Source: Lentilitoribacter sp. Alg239-R112
Lineage (GTDB): Bacteria; Pseudomonadota; Alphaproteobacteria; Rhizobiales; Rhizobiaceae
DNA: 64,000 nucleotides
Direction: 5' to 3'
Assembly: GCF_900537175.1 (NCBI RefSeq)
Contig: NZ_LS999833.1
Coordinates: 2,046,001 to 2,110,000, forward strand
A program made the translations under genes and the position numbers. The stretch's first letter is position 1. Each line of letters opens with the position of its first letter. Below, one piece after another: positions 17,786-27,351 of this stretch. The notes under the pieces are model-generated. The model did not search any database. It had not been told where the DNA came from and was given only the letters and a program-made list of their open reading frames with translations.

Positions 17786-18718
17786 CTAAATGTTTAAATC
17801 GCCAGCACCAGTATCGATATATGGTGCCCAGAATGCGATCGATTCTGCTATATGGGTAATAACGGCACGATCATCTGGCTCTCTTTCTTTGAAGGATAGT
17901 TCAAGACAAATCTCATTATTCACCCCTCCTCCCTTTTCAAATGCCTCAATAAGTGGCTCAGGTTGGATGCGGCCTTTTGCATTATATTCGGATGTGAATG
18001 GACGATGCCCACCTTTGTCCAACAGTGACTGCTTGATATGGATTATCGGCGATACTTTTGGAACAGCCCTTGCCCAGACATAAGGATCGTAATCATCTGG
18101 ATTGGAACTTGTTACATCCCCATGATCGATATCTGCCATCATCCACATCGGAATACTCATATTCAAATTCGAAATCCGGCTTTGTAACGCTAAGGCAGAT
18201 GTTATTGTATCGCCAAATTCGCGACCAATTGACATCGGCTCCCAAAAGATAAATTTCAACCCGGCCTTTTGTCCGTGATCAGCAATCTCTGACCAGCAAT
18301 CGAGTGCTATCTTGATGAGTTCTTCGCGACGGTGAAGATCATCAAAATCTTTGTAAGTGAAGATTGAAAATTGTGTTCCGAGCGAAGTTCCGCCAAGCTC
18401 CGCTATTATATCCGCAAATGTCTTAAACCAGTTCACGTAATACTGCCTTACATCGGCATCGGGATGACCAAAATGATTGAGCCGACCATAAGGCCCTGTC
18501 ATGCCGCTGGTAACTTTAACTCCAGTACGATTTAACGCTGAATTCATTTGCTTGGTAAGGCGCTTAATCGTCTCGACTTGCCAACTTGGATTGATAAATT
18601 CATGTGTTAATTGGAGGTCACGAATTTTCAATTGTCGGGCTACAACATCAATTAAATCGTCTGGTTCGGCAAATCTATTGACCAGTGGGTTGGTGTTTAA
18701 AGAGAGGGTAAAACTCAA
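17786..18718 (-). CDS. eryC: EryC-like TIM-barrel sugar-phosphate isomerase/epimerase
   Basis: This 310-residue protein of the xylose-isomerase-like barrel family is nearly the same length as Brucella EryC. Visible family elements are QLTHEFINPSW, GPYGRLNHFGHPD, the metal-ligand Glu in FIFWEPMSIGREF, ADIDHGDVTSSNPDDYDPY, IIHIKQS and the closing Glu in CLELSFKERE. In the revised Brucella pathway EryC acts on the tetrulose phosphate made by EryB. A 250-base gap separates it from the upstream HAD gene, so the set eryC-dhaK-dhaL-tpi-rpiB may have its own promoter. Confidence 0.82.
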   Translation of the reverse strand: MSFTLSLNTNPLVNRFAEPDDLIDVVARQLKIRDLQLTHEFINPSWQVETIKRLTKQMNSALNRTGVKVTSGMTGPYGRLNHFGHPDADVRQYYVNWFKTFADIIAELGGTSLGTQFSIFTYKDFDDLHRREELIKIALDCWSEIADHGQKAGLKFIFWEPMSIGREFGDTITSALALQSRISNLNMSIPMWMMADIDHGDVTSSNPDDYDPYVWARAVPKVSPIIHIKQSLLDKGGHRPFTSEYNAKGRIQPEPLIEAFEKGGGVNNEICLELSFKEREPDDRAVITHIAESIAFWAPYIDTGAGDLNI

Positions 18719-18969
18719 TTTTAGTCTCCAATTTTAAACGTCAATTTCATTAAAAATGCAGCCCAGAACTGCAACAGTTTTACTTCATTTATTTGTAACA
18801 CAATTCAGCGAAAAACTGCAGGGCTTTCTGGCATCATTATGCATGCAATCAGAGTTTTCACTTCTCCTGCCCATAATATTTTTTGCAAAGCGACCATCAG
18901 CATTTACGACCTATTTTCTGCATATTTTTCAAATAATTAAAGGATATGTTAAAATAATCGACCTTGTTC
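18719..18969. other. Only sizeable internal gap of the polyol operon
   Basis: About 250 A/T-rich bases between the HAD gene and the EryC-like gene. No ORF or IS end is seen. It may hold an internal promoter for the five downstream isomerase and kinase genes. A clear promoter or hairpin could not be assigned by eye. Confidence 0.35.
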
Positions 18970-19809
18970 TTAAAATTCAAATTTTGGTATAATATAATCT
19001 GGAACAGAATTAAGTTCCGCGCAGAGGTCTAACACATGCGCAAGGGGGTCAGATTCGTGGATGCCAGTTCGTACCAATGCGGTCGAATATCCAGCGCCTT
19101 TGCCACCTACAATATCGTGTTCAGGGCTATCTCCAATGCAAATTACATTTTTTGCTCCGCGATCAGCTAATATCTGATGGGCCATTTTATATATAAGCGG
19201 GTGCGGCTTTCCTATCCATTCCACCTGACCGCCCATTTGCTCATAAAGTTTAGCTATCTGGCCATTTCCAAATCGCACCCCGTTGCCTGTTAACATCATG
19301 ATATCTGGATTTGTACAGATGCATGGAGTACCTTTTTCAGCCGCACGTCTAAACAATTTTTCGTAGTGGCCCAGCTCAAGACCATCATCCGGGCACCCTG
19401 CAAGGATAATTAATCCGGCACGGTTTACATCTAGAGTTTGCACTAAATCTAATCCATCGATGCTTGATGTATCTTGATCACGAGATAGAATAAACACAGC
19501 AGTTCCTGCCGCTATTTCAGCTCCAATTCGCTCACTCATAAACTTGTATGCAGCTTCACCAGATGAGAGAACACTCAAGTAATCAGCACGATCAAAGCCT
19601 AAGTTAGTTAATCGAGCTTCATTTGAGCGTGCGCGTTTTCCTGAATTGGACAGCATTAATATCAGTTTACCCGCTTCACTGAGCTTCTTTACGGCTTGGG
19701 GTGCACAAGGGTAAATACCGTCGCCGTTGAGAAGCACACCAAACTGGTCCAGAACAAATGCATCATATTGCTCCATCAAACTGGATAAAGTCGCATTTTC
19801 TGGACTCAT
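18970..19809 (-). CDS. HAD superfamily class IIA hydrolase
   Basis: This 279-residue phosphatase-like protein has the nucleophile Asp in FVLDQFGVLLNG, motif II Ser in LMLSNSGKRA, IGKPHPLIY with the motif III Lys, and ICIGDSPEHDIVGGKGAG as motif IV. The usual second Asp of DxD is Phe; this is normal for the DQFGVL-type class IIA family rather than a defect. It probably dephosphorylates a sugar or polyol phosphate from the pathway. Its start overlaps the kinase stop by 4 bases. Confidence 0.83.
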   Translation of the reverse strand: MSPENATLSSLMEQYDAFVLDQFGVLLNGDGIYPCAPQAVKKLSEAGKLILMLSNSGKRARSNEARLTNLGFDRADYLSVLSSGEAAYKFMSERIGAEIAAGTAVFILSRDQDTSSIDGLDLVQTLDVNRAGLIILAGCPDDGLELGHYEKLFRRAAEKGTPCICTNPDIMMLTGNGVRFGNGQIAKLYEQMGGQVEWIGKPHPLIYKMAHQILADRGAKNVICIGDSPEHDIVGGKGAGYSTALVRTGIHESDPLAHVLDLCAELNSVPDYIIPKFEF

Positions 19810-21071
19810 TTATCGACTCCTTTTCGAGCCAGTAATGCTGTTCCATACGCAGCTTCATCACTATTTGGAATGAGCATAGGCACCTTAAGCTTTCTCTCTC
19901 TAAGCCGAGCCCAAACCTTGTTTTTGGAACCACCACCCACAGTTCGAACAGTTGATAGTTCTGGTCCACCAAGCGCAGAAAGACGGCCGTAACCCAACCT
20001 TTCAATTTCTGCCATACCCTGCAAAATACCTTTTAAGAATTCGCTTTCACATGCCGGACGAGGGGTTAGGCGAGGAGGAAGTTTGGGATCAGCAATGGGA
20101 AAGCGCTCACCCACTTTAGATAATGGATAGTAATCTAACGGACTATCTACTTCTGCATTTATCTCCTTGGACAGCGCAACAATTTGAGATACATCAAAAT
20201 GGCTAAGTAGAACATTTCCTCCGCTATTGGACGCGCCACCAGCTAACCATTTCCCTAAAATTTTATGGCTGTAAATTCCATTCTCTGGAGAAAAAATGGG
20301 GCTCTCGGATAGTAATTTTATAGTAAGAGTTGTCCCCAAGGCTGTCACACCATCACCTACATCTTCAGCCCCCGTTGCAAGAAATGAAGCGCACCCATCC
20401 GTTGTTCCTGCGACAACAACTACATGAGGCAAGAGATCGAATTCAGAAGCAAAATCCGAGGTTACATGTGAGATTGCACAACCTGGTTCTTCGACAGACG
20501 GAAGCTTATCAAGATCAAGGCCCACATTCTCAATCCAATGAGGCCACCTGCCCTCAACCGGATCGTAACCGGTTTTCAATGAATTGTTCTCGTCACTAGT
20601 GTAAGTTCCACATAGCTGACCTGCAATCCAATCTGCCTGATGAATAATCTTGTAAGCATCAAGTTCTTGGCAAAAAGATAACGCTCGTGCCAGTCCACTT
20701 GTTGCTCCATGTGCTGCACTTGTAATTGGCGCATTTTCAGAAATTTTTTCTAAAATCTGGGTATCCGTACATGGATCATTATACATACTCGCTTTTGCCA
20801 AAGGAGCACCGTTTTTATCAATTGGTAACATCGTGCCCGATGTGCCATCCACACCAATTGAAGCGATGCGGCTTGTATCAATATCGGCAAATGCAATGGC
20901 AAGAGCAGCCTTGGCAGCCTTTAACCAAACATAAGGGTCACGATAGTCAGGTCCAGCGCTGGACATTGCGCACTGCCCATCCGATACAACTTTTCCAGCG
21001 AAATCAATTACAGTGGCGCGAGCTCCGGATGTTCCAATATCTAGTCCAGTAAAGAGTGCATTACTTCGCAT
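19806..21071 (-). CDS. FGGY-family carbohydrate kinase (second kinase of the locus)
   Basis: This 421-residue kinase is shorter than the 500-residue norm. It shows FTGLDIGTSGARATVIDF at the N-terminus, ASIGVDGTSGTMLPID, CIDGTTDG-like VVVAGTTDGCASF, GGASNSGGNVL and the C-terminal ATP site in LGGPELSTVRTVGGGSKNK. It phosphorylates a sugar or polyol with ATP; the substrate is unknown. Encoded between the class II aldolase and the HAD, it could supply a ketose phosphate for the aldolase. It is clearly different from the EryA-like kinase. Confidence 0.85.
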   Translation of the reverse strand: MRSNALFTGLDIGTSGARATVIDFAGKVVSDGQCAMSSAGPDYRDPYVWLKAAKAALAIAFADIDTSRIASIGVDGTSGTMLPIDKNGAPLAKASMYNDPCTDTQILEKISENAPITSAAHGATSGLARALSFCQELDAYKIIHQADWIAGQLCGTYTSDENNSLKTGYDPVEGRWPHWIENVGLDLDKLPSVEEPGCAISHVTSDFASEFDLLPHVVVVAGTTDGCASFLATGAEDVGDGVTALGTTLTIKLLSESPIFSPENGIYSHKILGKWLAGGASNSGGNVLLSHFDVSQIVALSKEINAEVDSPLDYYPLSKVGERFPIADPKLPPRLTPRPACESEFLKGILQGMAEIERLGYGRLSALGGPELSTVRTVGGGSKNKVWARLRERKLKVPMLIPNSDEAAYGTALLARKGVDK

Positions 21072-22083
21072 TCATCGCTTGCCTATATTTTTCGGCATCC
21101 CAATCAAGAAGTTCAAAATTCTGTTCTTCGGTCAAATAATTTAATCTCGCGTCAATGGGTGTTCGAAGTATAACCTCTGCAAGACATTGTATGAGCGCGA
21201 AAGCCCCCTCGCTCGCATCTTGGCGAACAAGAACACCTTTTTCTGGCACGATGACAAACACCGGGGCAGTATCCAGATCAATTTTTGACACATCCTCAAT
21301 GTTCATACATGCAGCTCCCACTCCACAGAAGATAACATGGTCAGGGTAAAGGCTTCCTCCCGTTGATAATCGGACACGATCTGGTCCAAGAGCGAGTTGG
21401 TGAATAATGTGTTCCTCGGGTAATACTTGATATTTTTGAGGGCACACATCTCTCAACCCAGCCAAGTTTGGCTGGTGACGTTTATCCGGTTTAACTGTTA
21501 GAGCAGTCACGACTTTTGAAAGTAAGCGAGCAGCATCAATCACACTATCAGCAGCAACAAGAAGACCGTGATTAGCTAGGATGACTACGTCTGTATCTTC
21601 TTTAAGTGCAGCTTTTACTTCCTGTGCTAAATTTGCACCCGGCTTCTGATAAGAAACCATACACCAATTTAAGCCAGCTAATTTTTGTGAGATTAAATTT
21701 TTACCATTTTGTTGAATGGCATGCGCAATTGTTTGTACGCAGTGGACATGTATGACAATCCGTTGCTTGAAAACCGCGTGTAAACTTGTTTCGATGGACG
21801 GTCGTAGCACACCCTTGCCGATAGTAAATTCAGCGGGTCGATCTGATCGAGGTTCATTGTTATCAAGTGCCAATCGCATTTCTGGAAGGTCGACTGCAAC
21901 AAAAATATCTTTCGATTTAGCATCAGCCAATAACGTGCCTGATGCCTTTATCCACATAACATTACCCTCTTTGACGGATGTATTACCGCCAGCACCTTGT
22001 ATTAAAAGCGGGTTAGCACCAACTTCTGCTGAATATTCAATCAACTCACTAATATCATGCGGCCGGGTAAGCTCTAAACTCAT
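21061..22083 (-). CDS. Class II aldolase/adducin-family protein
   Basis: This protein of about 340 residues has the zinc-aldolase N-terminal domain: LIQGAGGNTSVKEGNVMWIKASG, the metal His pair in VIHVHCVQTIAHA and the later His in ILANHGLLVAADS. The C-terminal third, carrying YPDHVIFCGVGAA, is an extension seen in the longer members of the family. The ATG at 22083 overlaps the EryB-like stop codon. The substrate is unknown; the neighbours make a tetrulose or pentulose phosphate plausible. Confidence 0.85.
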   Translation of the reverse strand: MSLELTRPHDISELIEYSAEVGANPLLIQGAGGNTSVKEGNVMWIKASGTLLADAKSKDIFVAVDLPEMRLALDNNEPRSDRPAEFTIGKGVLRPSIETSLHAVFKQRIVIHVHCVQTIAHAIQQNGKNLISQKLAGLNWCMVSYQKPGANLAQEVKAALKEDTDVVILANHGLLVAADSVIDAARLLSKVVTALTVKPDKRHQPNLAGLRDVCPQKYQVLPEEHIIHQLALGPDRVRLSTGGSLYPDHVIFCGVGAACMNIEDVSKIDLDTAPVFVIVPEKGVLVRQDASEGAFALIQCLAEVILRTPIDARLNYLTEEQNFELLDWDAEKYRQAMNAK

Positions 22084-23597
22084 AAGATTTCCTTTTTGCA
22101 CTCGTTTTCACGTTCATCAAACCAAGCAATAAATCCGTTCTTTTCATGATCTGTCATATGTAAATTATGCTTGGTTCGGCGATGTAAAATATCTTCGGCA
22201 GTTTGAGCCCACTCATTTTCACAAAGGTAATTCACTTCAGCTTCATACAAGTCTGGCCCAAATTTTTGACCAAGATCCCCTATGCAGTTCGCGGCGCCAA
22301 TTATTTTATGAGTAAGCGTGCCGTAAAGCCTCGCATAATGCTTTAGAAGAGACTTTTGCATCCAAGGGTATCTCAATGTAAGCTTGCTCAAAAACTCCTC
22401 AAAATCAGCATTGGGAATATCACCACCTGGCAAGTGCTGATCAGCAGTCCAAGCTTTTTTCATATCAGGAAAAAACGGATGTAATTTTTCAATCGCATGC
22501 TCAGCAAGTTTGCGAAATGTCGTTATTTTTCCGCCAAATATATTCAGCAGTGGCGCTCCTGAGCCCTCTTCCAAGTCAAGCAAGTAATCACGTGTAACAG
22601 CACTGGGGTTTCCATTACCATCATCATATAGTGGGCGAACACCGGAAAATTTCTGCAATACATCGTCTTTGGTAAGCTGTTGTTTGAAATACCTATTCAC
22701 CGCATCGACTAGATATGTAACCTCTGAATCTGCAACCTCTACATTTTCAGGGCGTCCCTCATAACTAATATCTGTCGTTCCTATCAAGGCTTTATCACCC
22801 TCATATGGATTGATGAAAATTACGCGCTTATCATGATTTTGAACGAGATACGCATGTGACCCATCCCAAAATTTCGGCACGACAATATGGCTGCCTTTTA
22901 CAAGCCGAACAGCTCTACGCGAATTCGTACCAGTTACGCGATTAATAATGTCATTTACCCAAGGTCCGCCAGCATTGATAAGAATTTTTGATGTAATCGT
23001 CCGGGTTTCACCTGAATGTGTGTCAGTTATCTCAACTTTCCAAACGTTCCCATCGCGTCTTGCAGATGTGCAAACAGTTCGTGTTAATATCTGCGCACCA
23101 AGCCGCCCGGCATCCACAGCATTTAGAACAACAAGACGAGCATCATCTACCCAGCAATCCGAATATTCAAACCCTTTTTTATACCCATCCTTGATGGGTG
23201 AGCCTTCTGGATCATTGTGTAAATTTAATGAGCGGGTTCCCGGTAATTTTTTGCGCCCACCCAAATTATCATATAAAAACAGGCCCAAACGAACCAACCA
23301 AGCTGACCGATCATTGGGGCTGTGAGGCAATACAAAACGCATTGGCCAAATGATATGGCTAGCGGCATTCAGAAGAACTTCCCTTTCAATTAAAGCTTCG
23401 CGAACAAGTCTAAATTCGTAATATTCCAGATATCTCAACCCACCATGAACAAGTTTTCCAGAACGAGATGAAGTTCCTTGCGCTAAATCATCCTTCTCAC
23501 ACAACATAACCGACAGCCCCCTGCCGGCAGCATCTCGCGCAATACCTGCACCATTAATGCCGCCGCCAATGATGAACAGATCAACCGTATTACTCAT
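22080..23597 (-). CDS. eryB: EryB-like FAD-dependent polyol-phosphate dehydrogenase (GlpD family)
   Basis: This protein of 505 residues has the FAD Rossmann motif DLFIIGGGINGAGIARDAA right at the N-terminus, followed by the GlpD signature GTSSRSGKLVHGGLRYLE. A second characteristic run, ILINAGGPWVNDI, and the C-terminal FGGKITTFRKLAEHA are present. In erythritol loci the GlpD relative EryB oxidises erythritol-4-phosphate and passes electrons to quinone at the membrane. The ATG at 23597 is taken because the motif must lie at the N-terminus; the longer frame overlaps the preceding gene. Confidence 0.87.
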   Translation of the reverse strand: MSNTVDLFIIGGGINGAGIARDAAGRGLSVMLCEKDDLAQGTSSRSGKLVHGGLRYLEYYEFRLVREALIEREVLLNAASHIIWPMRFVLPHSPNDRSAWLVRLGLFLYDNLGGRKKLPGTRSLNLHNDPEGSPIKDGYKKGFEYSDCWVDDARLVVLNAVDAGRLGAQILTRTVCTSARRDGNVWKVEITDTHSGETRTITSKILINAGGPWVNDIINRVTGTNSRRAVRLVKGSHIVVPKFWDGSHAYLVQNHDKRVIFINPYEGDKALIGTTDISYEGRPENVEVADSEVTYLVDAVNRYFKQQLTKDDVLQKFSGVRPLYDDGNGNPSAVTRDYLLDLEEGSGAPLLNIFGGKITTFRKLAEHAIEKLHPFFPDMKKAWTADQHLPGGDIPNADFEEFLSKLTLRYPWMQKSLLKHYARLYGTLTHKIIGAANCIGDLGQKFGPDLYEAEVNYLCENEWAQTAEDILHRRTKHNLHMTDHEKNGFIAWFDERENECKKEIL

Positions 23598-23631
23598 GTG
23601 CTGACTCGGGATTGTTGTTGAGGCATAATTT

Positions 23632-24675
23632 TCAACATGGGTTTCTGGGCGGTTCGCCAGCCACATATCGGCGCACTTCTTCCGCAGCTTGTTCTGCTGC
23701 ATAGGTGACAGTGCGAACAGACGCGCCAGCAATGTGTGGGGTTAATGTTACATTAGGAAGTTTAAGCAAGTCCCAATCTGCGGGAGGCGGCTCAACCGAA
23801 AATGTCTCCAACATCGCGCTACCCAGATGCCCATTTGTTAACGCATCGTATAGATCATCATAATTGCACAAAGGCCCTCTGGCCGTATTTACAAATAAAG
23901 ACCCTTTTTTCATTTTTTCGAATGCTTCAGCATTCATCATATGCCGGGTCTCATCAGTTACCCGCGCATGAATTGTTACGACATCGCTTTCACACAAAAG
24001 ATTATTCAACGAAACGAGTTCAACACCTGCTTCTATGTCGTCGGTTGATAATTGGATATAGGGATCATGAACAACTATTTTACAGCCAAAGGCACGAAGT
24101 ATTCGTACAACCTTAGTACCAATATTGCCGTATCCAATAACACCCACAGTCATTTCATTCAGTTCGCGGCCGGTAAGGTCAGCGCGGTAAAGGTCCCCTC
24201 GCCAATTTCCCGTGCGAAGGTCTTCGTGTCCTTCTCTGATTTTGCGGGTTTCAGCTAATATTGCTCCTATCGTGAATTCGGCAACGGCAGATGCATTTCG
24301 ACCAGGTGTATTTACAACGAGTACATTATGGTCTTTAGCGGCAGCCATATCGATGTTAACCGGGCCACCTCGTGAAACTGCGATCATTTTCAATGATGGC
24401 AATTGCTCAAACATTGATCGGGACATCGGCGCGAGTTGAGTGACTAAAATATCCGCATCGCCAACGAAATCAACAACTTGATCTGCTGTGCCGAAATATT
24501 CTTTCAAACCATCCATGCCTTTGACAGCATAGCCATGTTCCATCGGCTCATTTGGCCAGTTACTTTTTGTTGAGTTCGTCGTAACTTTATCACCGCAAAG
24601 CGCCTTGATTTTTTCTTCAAAGACGTCTGGTAGCATGAAATGATCACCGATAATTGCAATGCTTTTAGTCAACAT
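23632..24675 (-). CDS. D-isomer-specific 2-hydroxyacid dehydrogenase family
   Basis: This 347-residue NAD(P)-dependent enzyme has the Rossmann motif VGVIGYGNIGTKVV near residue 150, the catalytic Arg in FVNTARGPLCNYDD, a Glu in METFSVEPPP and the catalytic His in LTPHIAGAS. The substrate is not known; a four-carbon hydroxy acid would suit the operon. It is not part of the classical Brucella eryABCD set. It lies 7 bases after the EryA-like kinase stop, so the two are co-transcribed. Confidence 0.87.
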   Translation of the reverse strand: MLTKSIAIIGDHFMLPDVFEEKIKALCGDKVTTNSTKSNWPNEPMEHGYAVKGMDGLKEYFGTADQVVDFVGDADILVTQLAPMSRSMFEQLPSLKMIAVSRGGPVNIDMAAAKDHNVLVVNTPGRNASAVAEFTIGAILAETRKIREGHEDLRTGNWRGDLYRADLTGRELNEMTVGVIGYGNIGTKVVRILRAFGCKIVVHDPYIQLSTDDIEAGVELVSLNNLLCESDVVTIHARVTDETRHMMNAEAFEKMKKGSLFVNTARGPLCNYDDLYDALTNGHLGSAMLETFSVEPPPADWDLLKLPNVTLTPHIAGASVRTVTYAAEQAAEEVRRYVAGEPPRNPC

Positions 24676-24682
24676 ACTACTC

Positions 24683-26230
24683 CTATAATTTAGCTAGTTC
24701 TTGCCAAGTGGGTTCAGACGACGTTCTGTGCGCTCGATAGGCATTAAACAATTTGTCGTAGGTCGCACTGAGTGTGCTATCTGGAAATTCGATATTACCA
24801 AGCAATGGGCTAACCCATTCCTTTATGCATGAGTGCATATCATCATAGATACCGATTGAAACGGCTGCCATCATCGCAGCGCCAGCCGCACCAGCTTCTT
24901 CACGGTCTGAATACCTGACCGGAGAATTGAGAACAGATGAAATGATATGCCGCAAAGCTATAGATTTTGCAGCTCCACCTGTTAACCTGATCTCTTTAGG
25001 CAATTGCCCCATTACGCTATAACAATCACGAGAGGCTAACCCTAAACCTTCAATAACCGCACGAAGTAAATCAGGAAAACGGTGTGAGCTATTGAGCCCT
25101 TGGAATGAAGCGCGCGCAAAGGGGTTGATAAATGGACCTCTTTCTCCAGCTTCTGATATATATGGATGATACATCAAAGATGCTGGTTGGCTTTCTTCAA
25201 GCCAGCCATCTATCGACTTAACCAAGGTCGAATGATCGATTTCATTGCCGAAATTTGATATCAAATCTGAGGCTAATTTCAGCAACCAATCGATATTCAG
25301 AGTGGCCGCCATATTGGATTGGATTTGCAATACCATGTCAGGTATGGGCAGCACCATGACATACCCGGTAGCTTCTTTACCCAAAATAACATCGTTACTC
25401 AGCTTTGCACGCATATGCATACCGGTGGAACCAAGTATCGAACAGCCAACATCTTCTTGACCTGTAAACACACCAGAACCAAGCCCGGTGCATACAACAT
25501 CAACAAAACCCAAAACAACAGGTGTGCCCGCTAATAAACCCGTTTCACGAGCGGCACTTGCAGTGAGAACGTGATGGGTCTGTGTTCCATCAATAATCTC
25601 AGGAAGTAGATGACGATATGATGAAAGGTCTAGCGCATCGATAACTGTTTCATCATAATCTCTCGTACGAAAATTGCCGAAAGTGAAACAGGCTTCCGAT
25701 GGGTCTGTTGCGCGGATATCCGTTAACTTAAGATAAAGCCAATCTTTTGGATGAAGCGCGACCTCTGCCTTGTCAAGATATTCCGGTGTTGTCGCTAGCA
25801 TGTGAGAAAGCTGACTACCCATTTGGCAGCAATTCAGTCCAGTTCCCGTGGCCTCAAATCGCGCCCTGTCTGTTTCCAGCGTACTCAAGCGATCAACGGC
25901 AGGTGTCGAGCGAGCATCTAGCCAAATCCAGCCGTCAGTAACCGGTTCGTTATCTTCACCCACGAGCCATGTCCCATCACCCTGTCCAGTGACAGCCACG
26001 GCTACGGTTCTTTGTGCAAGATTAGGCACTTTTTCGCCAAGCATACGTAAGGTTGTAGCACAATCATCCCAGGTCTTCCTGAGTGATTGAAAAGCTGCGC
26101 CATCTGATCTGGTTGTGTAGATATTGGGCGTGGAGGCTACCGCTATCTGTTTTCCAGAAAGGTCAAAAGCCACCGACTTTATGACCGAAGTCCCTGCATC
26201 AATTCCGATCAATACATCTTTGGACATCAC
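24683..26230 (-). CDS. eryA: EryA-like FGGY polyol kinase
   Basis: This 515-residue kinase nearly matches Brucella EryA in length. It has IGIDAGTSVIKSVAFDLSG at the N-terminus, VTGQGDGTWLVGED, the catalytic Asp region of WIWLDARSTPAVDRL, CSILGSTGMHM and the C-terminal nucleotide motif LTGGAAKSIALRHI. In ery loci it phosphorylates erythritol to erythritol-4-phosphate. Its start overlaps the second ABC ATPase stop by 4 bases, linking uptake and phosphorylation. Other four- or five-carbon polyols remain possible. Confidence 0.83.
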   Translation of the reverse strand: MMSKDVLIGIDAGTSVIKSVAFDLSGKQIAVASTPNIYTTRSDGAAFQSLRKTWDDCATTLRMLGEKVPNLAQRTVAVAVTGQGDGTWLVGEDNEPVTDGWIWLDARSTPAVDRLSTLETDRARFEATGTGLNCCQMGSQLSHMLATTPEYLDKAEVALHPKDWLYLKLTDIRATDPSEACFTFGNFRTRDYDETVIDALDLSSYRHLLPEIIDGTQTHHVLTASAARETGLLAGTPVVLGFVDVVCTGLGSGVFTGQEDVGCSILGSTGMHMRAKLSNDVILGKEATGYVMVLPIPDMVLQIQSNMAATLNIDWLLKLASDLISNFGNEIDHSTLVKSIDGWLEESQPASLMYHPYISEAGERGPFINPFARASFQGLNSSHRFPDLLRAVIEGLGLASRDCYSVMGQLPKEIRLTGGAAKSIALRHIISSVLNSPVRYSDREEAGAAGAAMMAAVSIGIYDDMHSCIKEWVSPLLGNIEFPDSTLSATYDKLFNAYRAHRTSSEPTWQELAKL

Positions 26231-27351
26231 GCAATATCCTGCCCATGACTTAATGCATGTCCTGACTTAGGATCGAAAATATGAAGGTCAGATGGCTCAA
26301 GCTCAATCCCAATTTTCTCCCCCTCATTAACAACAGCTCGATCATGTTCAACCAAAACAATCGTACTATTTGCAAAATTCGCGGCGATATGACTCTGGTC
26401 GCCCAACCATTGATTGGCAACAACAGTTGCCTGAGCTCCATTAACGCCCCGTCTGACAGCATATGGACGAACGCCAACAATGACATGTTTTGTTTCGACC
26501 AATTTCTTACGAACGCCTTCCGAGAATTTAGACTTCGGATAGCTAAGTGAAAGACCTCCATCTAATTGAAGATGTACGTTGCTTTCTGCGAGTGTTGCGG
26601 TTGCTGGAAACACATTCATCGGAGGCTCTCCTACAAATGTGCCTGTAAACAAATTTGCGGGTTTTTCTTTGATTATGGCAGGGCTAGCATATTGTTGCAT
26701 TTCACCATCTTCCATAACGGCGATTTTATCGCCTAGAGCATTTGCTTCAGTTTGATCATGGGTTACTAAGATAGCTGTTTGACCACGCTCCTTAATGAAA
26801 TGTTTGATCCGACCGCGTAAGAGAGTTCTCAATTGAGGCTCAAGCTGCCCCATTGGTTCATCAAGCAAATATAGATCTGCTTCCCTTATCAATGCCCGCG
26901 CTAAGGATGCCCGCTGTTGTTGCCCACCAGAAATTGAGGTTGGAGATCGATCCAAAATATCCGAAATTTCCAACATGTCGGAAATCTCCTTGACCTTTTC
27001 GGCAACCGTTGATGCACTAAGATTAGTGGACTTTAAAGCAAATGCTATATTCTCACGAATAGTCACCGTAGGATAAAGCGAATAGCCTTCGAACGCCATT
27101 GCAACATTACGCAAAACAGGGCGCAAATTTTGAACTTCACGACCAGCAAGGTGAATTTTACCACGGCTTGTGGATTCAAATCCGGCGACCATTCTCAATG
27201 TTGACGTCTTACCGCACCCCGAAGAGCCTAGTAATGCTATGATATCGCCCTTCTCTACTTCCATGCTAACGTTTTTCACAGCATGAACACCTACATTAAT
27301 CGGACCGTAGAATTTATCGACATTTTCCAATCTTAACATCACGTTACTCAT
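26227..27351 (-). CDS. Polyol ABC transporter ATPase 2 (GlpT-like)
   Basis: This 374-residue ATPase has Walker A LLGSSGCGKTST near residue 41, signature ISGGQQQR, Walker B LYLLDEPMGQLEP with the catalytic Glu and an H-loop in LVTHDQTEA. The C-terminal half is a TOBE-type regulatory domain. The Q-loop is altered, with Glu instead of Gln in MAFEGYSLYP. It overlaps the sister ATPase by 4 bases. Two different ATPases with two permeases and one binding protein is the layout of the rhizobial glycerol importer GlpSTPQV. Confidence 0.9.
   Translation of the reverse strand: MSNVMLRLENVDKFYGPINVGVHAVKNVSMEVEKGDIIALLGSSGCGKTSTLRMVAGFESTSRGKIHLAGREVQNLRPVLRNVAMAFEGYSLYPTVTIRENIAFALKSTNLSASTVAEKVKEISDMLEISDILDRSPTSISGGQQQRASLARALIREADLYLLDEPMGQLEPQLRTLLRGRIKHFIKERGQTAILVTHDQTEANALGDKIAVMEDGEMQQYASPAIIKEKPANLFTGTFVGEPPMNVFPATATLAESNVHLQLDGGLSLSYPKSKFSEGVRKKLVETKHVIVGVRPYAVRRGVNGAQATVVANQWLGDQSHIAANFANSTIVLVEHDRAVVNEGEKIGIELEPSDLHIFDPKSGHALSHGQDIA

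Noticed and set aside
18970..19809. Loss of the second catalytic Asp in the HAD phosphatase
   Set aside because: The DQFGVL form is the normal motif of this class IIA family as I know it, so it is not a sign of inactivation.
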